Source: an uncultured Clostridia bacterium
GTDB lineage: Bacteria; Bacillota; Clostridia; Lachnospirales; CAG-274
Reading direction: 5' to 3'
Length of the DNA: 46,348 nt
Assembly: GCA_949948985.1 (NCBI GenBank)
Contig: CATLIG010000017.1
Location: forward strand, 1 to 46,348
Shown piece after piece: positions 26,375 to 34,402 of this stretch. Positions within the stretch are counted from its first letter, which is position 1, and each line of letters starts with the position of its first letter. A model generated the notes under the pieces. It was not told the DNA's origin, ran no database searches, and saw only the letters and a program-made list of their open reading frames with translations. Made by a program: the position numbers and the translations under genes.

Positions 26375-27577
26375 TTAAATTCTATCTTCAATACTTACAA
26401 TATCTGTTAAACGAATACCAAAGTTTTCATCAATAACAACGACCTCACCTTTAGCGATACGTTTACCATTTACCAATATATCAATAGGTTCACCGGCAAG
26501 TTTATCAAGTTCAACAACTGTACCTGGTGAAAATTCAAGAATCTCCTTGATAAGCTTATGAGTTCTTCCAAGTTCAACAGTAACCTCAAGAGGAACATCC
26601 ATAATTATACCGATATTCTCTTTTTGTTGCATCACATCAGACATATCAAAGCTTTGAAACTGAACCGGCTGAACATTAACATTTGGCAACGGTTGCTGAT
26701 ATATCGGCTGTTGCTGTTGCATTGGTTGCTGGTACATTGGCTGCTGATACATTGGTTGTTGTTGCATAGGCTGTTGATACATAGGCTGTTGCTGTTGTAT
26801 CGGCTGCTGTTGCATTGGTTGCTGAGGCGCTGCCATAGGCTGAGGTTCAGGTTCAGGTTCAGGCTGAGATACCGGTTCAGGTTCATCCATAGTCATACCG
26901 TTTCTCAGAGAATTAACCATATCCAAAGCAAAACTAATAGGAAGAATTTGCATAATTTCACTATCAATTAAAGTTCCTACTTCCATTCTGAAACAAGTTG
27001 CGACAATAGGATTATCCTCAAATCCCAACTGCTCAAAAAATGAATCATCATTAAAATCAAGAATAAAAGCGTTTGGAGTATCTATGTCAATTTTCATATT
27101 AAGCATAGATGACAAAGATGTCGCTGAAGAACCAACCATTTGATTCATAGCCTCAGCAATAGCACTTAAATCAAGATCCGTAAGTTCTCTGTCCTCGTCT
27201 ACCTCACCGGTACCGCCCATCATAAGATCAGCGATAATTTTAACATCCATTTGTTTAAGTACAAGAACATTTGCGCCAACAAGTCCTTCTTTATATCCTA
27301 CTTTAATACCGACACAAGGTCTATCATATCTGTCCGCAAGCTCTTTCCAACTAAAAACGGAAACCTTAGGAGTTGTTATATTAACTTTCTGATTAAGTAA
27401 AGCGAACAAAGTAGTTGCCGCCGTACCCATACTTATATTACCAATTTCCCCCAAAATATCTTTTTCTTCATTTGAAAGAATATTCATTTCATTTGAAGCA
27501 GCTTCAGAACCATCTACCTCATTATCAGCGTCACCCAAAAGCGCGTTTATTTCATCTTGAGAAAGCATATCTCCCAT
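26375..27577 (-). CDS. fliY: Switch protein and CheY-P phosphatase FliY
   Basis: 400 aa. The N-terminal motif MLSQDEINALL resembles the CheY-P binding tail of FliM. Residues about 35-225 form a CheC-like domain with two phosphatase centres: E44xxN47 (EIGN) and E142xxN145 (EAMN). Residues 231-297 are a low-complexity linker, first Pro/Glu and then Gln/Pro/Met/Tyr-rich with a repeated QQPMYQQPM unit. The C-terminal SpoA/FliN domain fills 321-400 and builds the C-ring. It starts 4 bases after fliM. Confidence 0.96.
   Translation of the reverse strand: MGDMLSQDEINALLGDADNEVDGSEAASNEMNILSNEEKDILGEIGNISMGTAATTLFALLNQKVNITTPKVSVFSWKELADRYDRPCVGIKVGYKEGLVGANVLVLKQMDVKIIADLMMGGTGEVDEDRELTDLDLSAIAEAMNQMVGSSATSLSSMLNMKIDIDTPNAFILDFNDDSFFEQLGFEDNPIVATCFRMEVGTLIDSEIMQILPISFALDMVNSLRNGMTMDEPEPVSQPEPEPEPQPMAAPQQPMQQQPIQQQQPMYQQPMQQQPMYQQPMYQQPMQQQQPIYQQPLPNVNVQPVQFQSFDMSDVMQQKENIGIIMDVPLEVTVELGRTHKLIKEILEFSPGTVVELDKLAGEPIDILVNGKRIAKGEVVVIDENFGIRLTDIVSIEDRI
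26687..26827 (-). repeat. Coding tandem repeat in the FliY linker
   Basis: About 47 codons of fliY (residues 251-297) made of imperfect repeats of Gln-Gln-Pro-Met, often followed by Tyr. At DNA level the units are direct repeats of ATTGGTTGCTG-like words on the plus strand. Such tracts often vary in copy number between strains; here the reading frame is intact. Confidence 0.8.
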
Positions 27578-27581
27578 AAAG

Positions 27582-28568
27582 CTACTCCTCCTTTCCTACT
27601 AAAGATGTAATCTGTATAGCATTTTTACCTCTGCTAATACCAGGTTTTGCATAAAACTTCAATAAATTGCCAATCATAACATTAAAATCGGAATCTATAA
27701 ATGAATCAAGTGTAATTACATCTCCCACTTGTAAATCAATAAATTCATCAACAGTAATATTAGTTCTTCCAACAACAACAGAAACAGGAATTTTAGCTTC
27801 TTCAAGACCAACTTCAACTTTATTTCTGTAAACACTTAAATCTTCGTCTTCCTGACTTGAGAACCAATATTTTGTATTAAGCTTATCCATAATAGGCTCA
27901 ATAACCAAATGAGGAATACAGAAATTAATAATTCCCTCAACTTCACCAATTTTAATACTCAAACTTACTAAAGCAATCATCTCATTAGGAGATATAATCT
28001 GAGCAAATTGTGAATTAGTTTCAAGTTTCTCAAGAGAAGGAGAAATGTGACAAACGTTTTCCCATGGCTCAACTAAATAAGAAACAATCTGAGATAAAAT
28101 TCTGCTTAAAAGTATTTTTTCTATTTCAGTAAATTCTCTTGCTTTTTTGAGAGTATCTCCAGACCCTCCTAAAATCCTGTCAAGAATAGAATAACCTATA
28201 TTAGAAGATAAGTCAAGAATAACAGAACCTTTTAACATAGGACTTCCAAGATCCACAATACCAAGAACAACAGGATTAAGCAAAGAATTGCTAAATTCAC
28301 TGTACGTAACCTGCTCTGCGTTGGCAACTTCAATTTGTGTCGCTGTTCTTAAATATCCTGTCAAAAATGATGATACCAATCTTGAAAAGCTTTCAAACAT
28401 AACTTCAAGAGTCCTGAGTTGCTCCTTACCAAATTTAGAGGGTCTTGCAAAATTATATGCTCTAATCTTCTTTTCCTCAACATCATTATTTAAAACAACA
28501 TTGTCATCACCGCTTGACAAAGCACTTAAAAGGGCGTCAATTTCACTTTGAGATAAAATATCACTCAT
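27582..28568 (-). CDS. fliM: Flagellar motor switch protein FliM
   Basis: 328 aa. The N-terminal LSQSEIDALLSAL is the CheY-P binding peptide. The middle CheC-like domain starts at YNFARPSKFGKEQLRTLEVMFESFSRLVSSFL and contains LNPVVLGIVDLGSPMLKGSVIL in the GGxG region; the C-terminal SpoA domain (about 250-325) ends the protein. It is part of the C-ring that sets rotation direction. It lies between the second fliL and fliY. Confidence 0.97.
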   Translation of the reverse strand: MSDILSQSEIDALLSALSSGDDNVVLNNDVEEKKIRAYNFARPSKFGKEQLRTLEVMFESFSRLVSSFLTGYLRTATQIEVANAEQVTYSEFSNSLLNPVVLGIVDLGSPMLKGSVILDLSSNIGYSILDRILGGSGDTLKKAREFTEIEKILLSRILSQIVSYLVEPWENVCHISPSLEKLETNSQFAQIISPNEMIALVSLSIKIGEVEGIINFCIPHLVIEPIMDKLNTKYWFSSQEDEDLSVYRNKVEVGLEEAKIPVSVVVGRTNITVDEFIDLQVGDVITLDSFIDSDFNVMIGNLLKFYAKPGISRGKNAIQITSLVGKEE

Positions 28569-28603
28569 TTATTTTATCACCTGCCTTAAAATTTCAAAAA
28601 GAA

Positions 28604-29058
28604 TTATTGTATAAAAAAATCATTTACATATATTTCGGAAATTAAATTAGAATTAAACTCTTTTCTGAGTTCATTTAAAATTTCATTTTTCAGATTTTTA
28701 ATTCCGTCAGCTTTTTTAAGCTCTTCAAAAGTCTTTTTTCTTAAAATACAATTTATTATATCTCTTACTGTAGTAATTCTACTGTTCATATTTGCGAGAA
28801 TAATTTCAATATCTTCTTTATTTCCATCAATCCCAACACTAAGATTGATTTCCGCAATATGTATTTCTTTATCTTTATCAACCAAAAGATTAGCCCTAAC
28901 AGGAGAATCCATCTCAATAAAAATATTTTATCAGCCGTTTTATCTTCTTTAATTATTTCTTTAGCAATTATATTGTCTGCTTCAGATCTAAAAGCGTCAA
29001 AAACACAAATTCCTCCGACCGCTATCGTAAAAACAGCTGTAGCTAAAATACCTAGCAC
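28604..29058 (-). pseudogene. fliL: Second fliL paralogue, interrupted by a frameshift
   Basis: A tandem copy of the preceding fliL. The first frame (29058 to about 28928) gives a membrane anchor and linker (LGILATAVFTIAVGGICVFDAF, then IIKEDKTADKIF). The second frame continues with IEMDSPVRANLLVDKDKEIHI to the stop at 28604. The junction is GATAAAATATTTTTATTG. Restoring one A in the A4 run (28926-28929) gives DKNIFIE, matching SKNVLIE of the intact copy at the same place. The last 70 residues of the two copies agree at about 50 positions. A -1 slip at ATTTTTA (28918-28924) would also restore the frame. The start is GTG at 29058. It may be a recent pseudogene, a sequencing error, or recoded. 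Confidence 0.8.
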
Positions 29059-29092
29059 CTTTTTAGCACCATCCTTAAATTGTAAAAATTAA

Positions 29093-29581
29093 TTATTGCA
29101 GAAAAATATCATTCACATAAATACTTGAAATCAAATTGGAATCAAACTCTTTTCTGAGTTTATCTAAAATTTCATCTTTTAGATTTTCAGTTCCGTCAAC
29201 TTTTTTAAGCTCTTCAAAAGTTTTCTTTCTTAAAATACCATTTATTATATCCCTTATAACAACAATTCTGCTGTTCATACTTGCGACAACAAGTTCCGTA
29301 TCATCTTCTTCTCCTTTAACGTCAATGCTAAGATTTACTCTGATGATATGTTCTTGTTGATCCTCGCCAACTAAAAGATTTGCCTGAATAGGGTCGCCTA
29401 TTTCAATAAGAACATTTTTACTTTTATCAACAGGTTCCTCTTCTTCCTCATCTTCTTCGACCTCACCGCTTGCCGTAGAACTGAAAGTATTATAAAGATA
29501 AATACCTCCTGCAACCGTAGCACCAAGCAATACTACAAGCAAAATCATAATAACAATAAGCATTATTTTATTTTTTTCCAA
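29093..29581 (-). CDS. fliL: Flagellar basal body-associated protein FliL
   Basis: 162 aa. One membrane helix (LIVIMILLVVLLGATVAGGIYLY, about 8-30), an acidic linker (GEVEEDEEEEEPVDKSK), and a periplasm-type FliL domain from VLIEIGDPIQANLL to the C-terminus VNDIFLQ. In the family it sits around the stator and supports torque. The start is TTG at 29581 with GAGGG 7 bases upstream. It lies between motB and a second, frameshifted fliL copy. Confidence 0.93.
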   Translation of the reverse strand: MEKNKIMLIVIMILLVVLLGATVAGGIYLYNTFSSTASGEVEEDEEEEEPVDKSKNVLIEIGDPIQANLLVGEDQQEHIIRVNLSIDVKGEEDDTELVVASMNSRIVVIRDIINGILRKKTFEELKKVDGTENLKDEILDKLRKEFDSNLISSIYVNDIFLQ

Positions 29582-29602
29582 ATGTATTCCCTCGCCTTCA
29601 TA

Positions 29603-30382
29603 TTAAGAGTTTATATTTTCATTTTCATTAGGTTTATATTTACTTAATATTTTTATTTCAACTCTTCGGTTAATCGACCTGTTTTCAGGAGTGTCATTTG
29701 AAACCTTCGGTCTGTATTCTCCAAAGCCCTCAGCAGATATTCTCTCAGGTGAAAATCCTTTTGTATCCGTAAAATACATAGCGACAGAAATAGCTCTCGC
29801 CGCAGACAAATCCCAATTATTACGATACAGTGAATGATTTCTGAGTGGCTGATTATCCGCGTGACCTTCAATTTTAATATCATTCTCAGGATATTTAGCA
29901 AGTTCATTAGCGACTATTTCGAGAGCGCCTAAAGCTTCTTGTTTAAGTTCCGCTTTTGCGCTGTCAAACAAAATACCGTCTTTAAAATTAAGCGTTATGT
30001 ATTGTTCATTTTGTTCAACCTCTATTTTATCCTGAAGATTTTGCTGAGCAAAATAAGTTTTAAAATCCGACGCCATTTTCACAAGTTCTTCTGTAGCTTC
30101 TTCGCGTTTTTCATTTTCTTCTTTTGCCTCTCCTTTAGCTTCAGGCATTTGAACAATACCATTTCCAAGTGCGTCAAGAATTGATGTACTTGCCGATTCC
30201 ATTATCGTTATTTTACTTGAGGATGAAAATGATGCCGCCACCTGTGCAAATTTAGCCGCATCAATAGTAGCCATTGAAAAGAGCAAAACAAAGAAACATA
30301 ACAATAACGTAACCATATCTCCATATGTTCCCATCCATTCATCAAGACCCTTTTTCTCCTCCGGAGCTTTTCGTTTAGCCAT
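29603..30382 (-). CDS. motB: Flagellar stator protein MotB
   Basis: 259 aa. A short basic N-terminus, then the single membrane helix GDMVTLLLCFFVLLFSMATID with the ion-binding Asp at residue 22. A helical linker rich in Glu/Lys follows, then the OmpA-type peptidoglycan-binding domain (IEGHADNQPL, then NWDLSAARAISVAMYF, FGEYRPKVSNDTPENRSINRRVEI). It anchors the stator to the wall. Its start overlaps the motA stop by one base. I cannot decide H+ against Na+ coupling from this sequence. Confidence 0.96.
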   Translation of the reverse strand: MAKRKAPEEKKGLDEWMGTYGDMVTLLLCFFVLLFSMATIDAAKFAQVAASFSSSSKITIMESASTSILDALGNGIVQMPEAKGEAKEENEKREEATEELVKMASDFKTYFAQQNLQDKIEVEQNEQYITLNFKDGILFDSAKAELKQEALGALEIVANELAKYPENDIKIEGHADNQPLRNHSLYRNNWDLSAARAISVAMYFTDTKGFSPERISAEGFGEYRPKVSNDTPENRSINRRVEIKILSKYKPNENENINS

Positions 30383-31191
30383 TATTCATCACCAGCCTGT
30401 GCATCATTTTTTTCTTCACCGACAGTGTTTCTTAATGTTGGTGACAAGAATGCTTTAAGTTTTTCCTCAATAATACGTGGATTTTCACCTGCTTGAATAG
30501 ATAATATTCCCTCAATCAAAACTTCTTTCATAAGCATCTCGTCACTGCTGTAAGATTTCATTTTATTAGCGATAGGCGTTGAGATAAAGTTTGCCACAAG
30601 AGAACCATAAAATGTCGTAATAATAGCAACCGCCATACTTGTACCGATTGTTAAAGGGTCACTCATAGTTTGAAGCATCATAACAAGACCGATAAGAGTA
30701 CCAATCATACCCCAAGCAGGTCCCATAGACGCTATAAACTCCCATACACTCTGTACATCTCTGTGTCGTCCTTCTATGTACGCAAGCTCCGTTTCAAGAA
30801 TACTCCTGACAAGCTCTGGGTCTGTACCGTCTACTACAAGCATAACACCTTTTTGTAAAAATTCATCATCCATTGCGCTTGACGCATCCTCCAAAGCAAG
30901 AATACCTTCTTTTCTGGCAAGTCCCGCAAGCTCAACAATTTTAGCAATAGCGTCAACCGGATCAAGTTTTTGAGGCTTGAGAATATTTTTTACCGCCTTA
31001 AAAGCTGTCACCAATTTAGGAACAGGCTGAGCAATCAATGTTGCCGCTATAGTTCCACCTAAAGTAATCATTACAGAAGGAGGGTCAACAAAATTTGCAA
31101 CCGCTCCAAAATCCATATCAGCGTTCAGAAGTATAGAAAGTATAATAAATACCCAGCCTGAACAAAATCCTATAAGTACACCTAATTCCAT
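30382..31191 (-). CDS. motA: Flagellar stator protein MotA
   Basis: 269 aa with four membrane helices and a large cytoplasmic loop, the usual MotA plan. Family signatures are FVDPPSVMITLGGTIAATLIA, FLQKGVMLVVDGTDPELVRSILETEL, and MGPAWGMIGTLIGLVMMLQTM with GSLVANFISTPIANKM. It forms the ion channel with MotB and pushes on FliG. It follows flbD by 25 bases. The tail is acidic (GEEKNDAQAGDE). Confidence 0.96.
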   Translation of the reverse strand: MELGVLIGFCSGWVFIILSILLNADMDFGAVANFVDPPSVMITLGGTIAATLIAQPVPKLVTAFKAVKNILKPQKLDPVDAIAKIVELAGLARKEGILALEDASSAMDDEFLQKGVMLVVDGTDPELVRSILETELAYIEGRHRDVQSVWEFIASMGPAWGMIGTLIGLVMMLQTMSDPLTIGTSMAVAIITTFYGSLVANFISTPIANKMKSYSSDEMLMKEVLIEGILSIQAGENPRIIEEKLKAFLSPTLRNTVGEEKNDAQAGDE

Positions 31192-31216
31192 ATCCGCTTA
31201 CCCCTTTCCTTAAAGA

Positions 31217-31399
31217 TTAGCGATATATATTTTTTTTATATTCTACAATTTTATCTATAACATCATCAATAGACTCCTTAGCTATAATTTTACGGCCAGT
31301 AGTCATTGTTATTGTCGTGTCTGGTGTTGATTCAATACATTCAATATAATCATCATTAATATATAACTGCTTATCATTTAACTTTGTAACGACTATCAT
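31217..31399 (-). CDS. flbD: FlbD family flagellar protein
   Basis: 60 aa. The sequence MIVVTKLNDKQLYINDDYIECIESTPDTTITMTTGRKIIAKESIDDVIDKIVEY matches the small FlbD family (VTxLNGxxxxxNxDxIExIExTPDTxITLxxGxK) in Firmicutes flagellar operons; the function is not established. The start at 31399 has GGAGG 7 bases upstream; the 15 upstream codons that remain open are not supported. It is the first gene after the internal promoter at 31505-31534 and leads into motA-motB. Confidence 0.92.
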   Translation of the reverse strand: MIVVTKLNDKQLYINDDYIECIESTPDTTITMTTGRKIIAKESIDDVIDKIVEYKKNIYR

Positions 31400-31504
31400 A
31401 AATACTCCTCCAAGTATAAAATTTTTTAAGGAAACGCTTAACAACTAAAAATAAAAAATCAACTTTATAAAAATAAATTAACATTTAAATTTCTGCCTCT
31501 CTAC

Positions 31505-31534
31505 ATTATAACTAATTTTATCTGCCTTTGTCAA
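31505..31534 (-). promoter_or_regulatory. Consensus sigma-A promoter of flbD-motA-motB
   Basis: On the minus strand: TTGACA (31529-31534), an 18-base spacer, then TATAAT (31505-31510). Both hexamers are perfect. The predicted start is near 31498, about 100 bases before flbD. This is the best promoter match in the window and lies inside the flagellar cluster, between flgE and flbD. Confidence 0.75.
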
Positions 31535-31555
31535 AAAAAATTTAACAAAGGCAGA
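31521..31555. promoter_or_regulatory. Inverted repeat overlapping the flbD-motAB promoter
   Basis: Perfect 11-base arms, TCTGCCTTTGT (31521-31531) and ACAAAGGCAGA (31545-31555), around a 13-base A/T spacer. One arm covers part of the -35 hexamer and spacer, the other lies just upstream. No T-tract follows on either strand. It could be a repressor or activator operator, or a weak flgE terminator; I cannot decide. Confidence 0.6.
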
Positions 31556-31615
31556 ATATACATATAGATATTTATGCAAATAATTATAATATATCAGTAT
31601 AATTTAGTTATATAA

Positions 31616-32902
31616 TTATCGTTTAAGATTTACAAGTTCCTGAAGCATTTCATCAGAAGTTGTTATAATTCTTGAATTTGCCTGAAAACCTCTTTGAGTT
31701 GTAATCATTTGAGTAAATTCATAAGAAAGGTCAACATTTGACATTTCAAGATTACCACCCATAAATTTTCCTCCACTTACTCCGACTTCAGTTCCTATAC
31801 GATCAAAGTCTCCGGAATTTGTTGTTTCAGCGTAAAGATTATTACCAACCTTTTCAAGACCTGCCGGATTACGGAAATCAGCAATAGGAATCTGCCCCAA
31901 TGATTTTGTAAGACCATTTGTATAAGAACCTGTAATGATACCATCAGCACCGATAGAGAAACCTTTAAGAGTACCTGCCGTATATCCGTCGTCTCTGTTA
32001 GCCATAGCGCTTACCTTTGCGTTAAACTGAGTAAGATTAGAAAAATCAATTACAAGCTCATCCGCAAATACTGAATTAAAGGGACTATCTCCCGCAAAAT
32101 CCACAGTAGTTCTTATTTTAAGAGTTTCAGGATCTTGTGTAAGTAATGTACCGTCTTCATCAAAAGAAAAAGTAATATTTCCTGTACCAAAATTAAGTTC
32201 AACTGTATTATTAGGGTCATTATTTACCATAGCTGATGTTCCCAAAGTAGCGGTCCATCCTTTATTGTCTGGATTATATACAGTCATACAATTTATAGTA
32301 TATTGATTTCCAATACTATCGTAAAAAGAAATAGTATTTTTTTGTTCAGGATGTGTATCAGCGTTAAGATTTCCTGTAAAAGTAATAGATGTTGTAACTT
32401 CTGGATCAAGATACATCTTTGTACCCTCATAAAGATTAAGTGGTTCAACTTCCCCCTGAATAATATTTCCATAATTATCAGTATTCCATCCGCAAACACT
32501 CATACCATTTGAGTCTGTAAGATTTCCTACATCATCAACCTGAAAAGCGCCGGCTCTTGTAAAATAAAAACCTGTAGCGTCACTTACAATAAAGAAACCA
32601 TCGCCTGAAATCATAACATCGTTAGGATTATCCGTTCTTTCTGATGAACCCGTTGTCATAACATTAGATATAGCGGAAACGTTTGAGCCAAGACCAATCT
32701 GCATAGCGTTAGTGCCACCTTTTCCACTGGCTTCGCTTGCCGATGTAGCTCCGCTCAAAGTCTGACTTATAACATCATTAAAAACAGTGGTAGCTCTTTT
32801 ATAACCAACTGTATTAACATTTGAAATGTTATTACCAATAACATCCATTTTTGTCTGATGAATTCTCAAACCGGAAACGCCTGAGAACAAAGATCTCATC
32901 AT
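31616..32902 (-). CDS. flgE: Flagellar hook protein FlgE
   Basis: 428 aa. The N-terminal rod/hook motif MMRSLFSGVSGLRIHQTKMDVIGNNISNVNTVGYK and the C-terminal NLEMSNVDLSYEFTQMITTQRGFQANSRIITTSDEMLQELVNLKR are the two conserved ends of hook and rod proteins. The middle contains SGDGFFIVS and the hook D1/D2 domains. It builds the hook joining rod to filament. AAGGAGG precedes the first of two ATG codons. Confidence 0.97.
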   Translation of the reverse strand: MMRSLFSGVSGLRIHQTKMDVIGNNISNVNTVGYKRATTVFNDVISQTLSGATSASEASGKGGTNAMQIGLGSNVSAISNVMTTGSSERTDNPNDVMISGDGFFIVSDATGFYFTRAGAFQVDDVGNLTDSNGMSVCGWNTDNYGNIIQGEVEPLNLYEGTKMYLDPEVTTSITFTGNLNADTHPEQKNTISFYDSIGNQYTINCMTVYNPDNKGWTATLGTSAMVNNDPNNTVELNFGTGNITFSFDEDGTLLTQDPETLKIRTTVDFAGDSPFNSVFADELVIDFSNLTQFNAKVSAMANRDDGYTAGTLKGFSIGADGIITGSYTNGLTKSLGQIPIADFRNPAGLEKVGNNLYAETTNSGDFDRIGTEVGVSGGKFMGGNLEMSNVDLSYEFTQMITTQRGFQANSRIITTSDEMLQELVNLKR

Positions 32903-32987
32903 AATAGATTACCTCCTTAAATATGTACCGTAAACAGCTATTTTATCTGTCATTCAAAAATAGTACAGCCTCCATAGGAAGGTCCGG

Positions 32988-33368
32988 CTAAACAATTACG
33001 GCACCGTCAATATTAGTAAATATATTTTCATTATCACTGTTCATAGCTGTAATAACAACTTTATTTTTCACATTAACAACAAGAGCGATGTCATCAACCA
33101 AAACAAGAGAATCATTAATTCCTTTTTGTGAAGCTTTGTTAATTCCACTTTCAACTCTTTTAATTTGTTCTGAGGAGAGAGAAACATTTCTATCATTAAG
33201 CCTCATAGAAGCGTGTTTTGAAAAATGAATTGAGGGATTTTCTTCAAGTCTGTTATTAAAAATACTTTTAAAAGAATTTGCCTCGTCAAAATTTCCGGAA
33301 TTTTTTAAAGTTTGTTTTGATTTACTGGAATTTTCAGGCAGTATAAAATTATTATTATAAATACGCAT
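32988..33368 (-). CDS. TIGR02530-type flagellar operon protein
   Basis: 126 aa. The second half (FSKHASMRLNDRNVSLSSEQIKRVESGINKASQKGINDSLVLVDDIALVVNVKNKVVITAMNSDNENIFTNIDGAVIV) fits the small protein family found between flgD and flgE in Firmicutes. The function is unknown; the position suggests hook assembly. The first 45 residues are polar and probably disordered. There is no membrane segment. Confidence 0.88.
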   Translation of the reverse strand: MRIYNNNFILPENSSKSKQTLKNSGNFDEANSFKSIFNNRLEENPSIHFSKHASMRLNDRNVSLSSEQIKRVESGINKASQKGINDSLVLVDDIALVVNVKNKVVITAMNSDNENIFTNIDGAVIV

Positions 33369-33406
33369 AAAATAATCACCACTCTATCTGTTATAAATTG
33401 TTAAAA

Positions 33407-34387
33407 TCAGCTTTCCAATTTAGAAACCAAAAGTTCTTTTTCACCGACAACAAGATAACATTCTTTATCTCTTATAATAACTGAATCAACCTTGCCGGAT
33501 ACCGATAAATCTTTATCTGTACCTTGATTTGAACTCTTATCTGTATAATCAATATCTTGACCTACATAAGATAAAGCTTTAAGTACAGAGCTAATATCTT
33601 TAATTTCAACATCATTCTTGCCAATAGTTAAATATATAGACTCATTCTTTATATAAACATTGTCAATTTTTCCTGTAATATCAACTTCTGTATTTGTTGC
33701 GGTATCGTGTACCTCTGCGGAAATTGTCTGTCCTTTGAGTAAAGTGTTATCTGAAACAGAAAGAATTTCATGAGTATAAACATCTTTTCCATTAACGCTT
33801 AAAACAGGACTGTCCCCGACAAATTTAACATAATCTACATTTCCCTCAACAAATTCTTTAGGTTTAAGGTCGTTGTCAAAAGTAATTGCCTGAACATATT
33901 TGCCAACCAAAGAAAGAGCCTGAGAAACAACAAGATTTCTGTCTATACTTGTGTTTGTGTCAGTTGAGTAAACTTCTTTAACATCATCATAAGAAATTTC
34001 TTTATCACCGATATTGAGATAAGCCTTGCCGGATTTAATTGTAACTGAATCAATAGTTCCTGTAACTTCTTCATATGTATTTGTATTTTCATTTTTGACC
34101 TGAGCGTAAACAGTTCTTCCAATCATACTGTAAGCCTGACTGTTAGTCATCGTGCTGTTAAGATTGTTCATTTGCTCAAGAGCGGTAAACTGCGCCATTT
34201 GAGAAACAAATTCCGTATTGTCCATAGGATTAAGTGGGTCTTGATATTGTAATTGAGTTACAAGAAGTCTTAAAAAAGCATCTTTATCAAGATCTGAACC
34301 ATTTTTAGAACCAACTGAAGTTTTATTATCTGAGGCATTCGATTTATTAGCCTCAATATCATACCAAAGCGAATTATTATCAATCAT
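33407..34387 (-). CDS. flgD: Hook-capping protein FlgD with four tandem C-terminal modules
   Basis: 326 aa. The N-terminal hook-capping core is DKDAFLRLLVTQLQYQDPLNPMDNTEFVSQMAQFTALEQMNNL (35-77). After it four related modules of about 53 residues follow, at 88-140, 159-212, 217-269 and 274-326. Each begins with G(R/K/Q)xVxA-like residues, then V(T/E/S)G(T/N/K)(I/V)D(S/Y/N)V, then YLxIG or an equivalent, and ends in a short helix. Simple Firmicutes FlgD proteins have about one such unit. The protein caps the growing hook so FlgE can polymerise. GGAGGG precedes the ATG. Confidence 0.93.
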   Translation of the reverse strand: MIDNNSLWYDIEANKSNASDNKTSVGSKNGSDLDKDAFLRLLVTQLQYQDPLNPMDNTEFVSQMAQFTALEQMNNLNSTMTNSQAYSMIGRTVYAQVKNENTNTYEEVTGTIDSVTIKSGKAYLNIGDKEISYDDVKEVYSTDTNTSIDRNLVVSQALSLVGKYVQAITFDNDLKPKEFVEGNVDYVKFVGDSPVLSVNGKDVYTHEILSVSDNTLLKGQTISAEVHDTATNTEVDITGKIDNVYIKNESIYLTIGKNDVEIKDISSVLKALSYVGQDIDYTDKSSNQGTDKDLSVSGKVDSVIIRDKECYLVVGEKELLVSKLES

Positions 34388-34402
34388 TTTATACCCTCCT
34401 TA

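Noticed and set aside
26687-26827. CRISPR-like direct repeats
   Set aside because: The repeats are in frame, short, without spacers, and encode the Gln/Pro linker of FliY.
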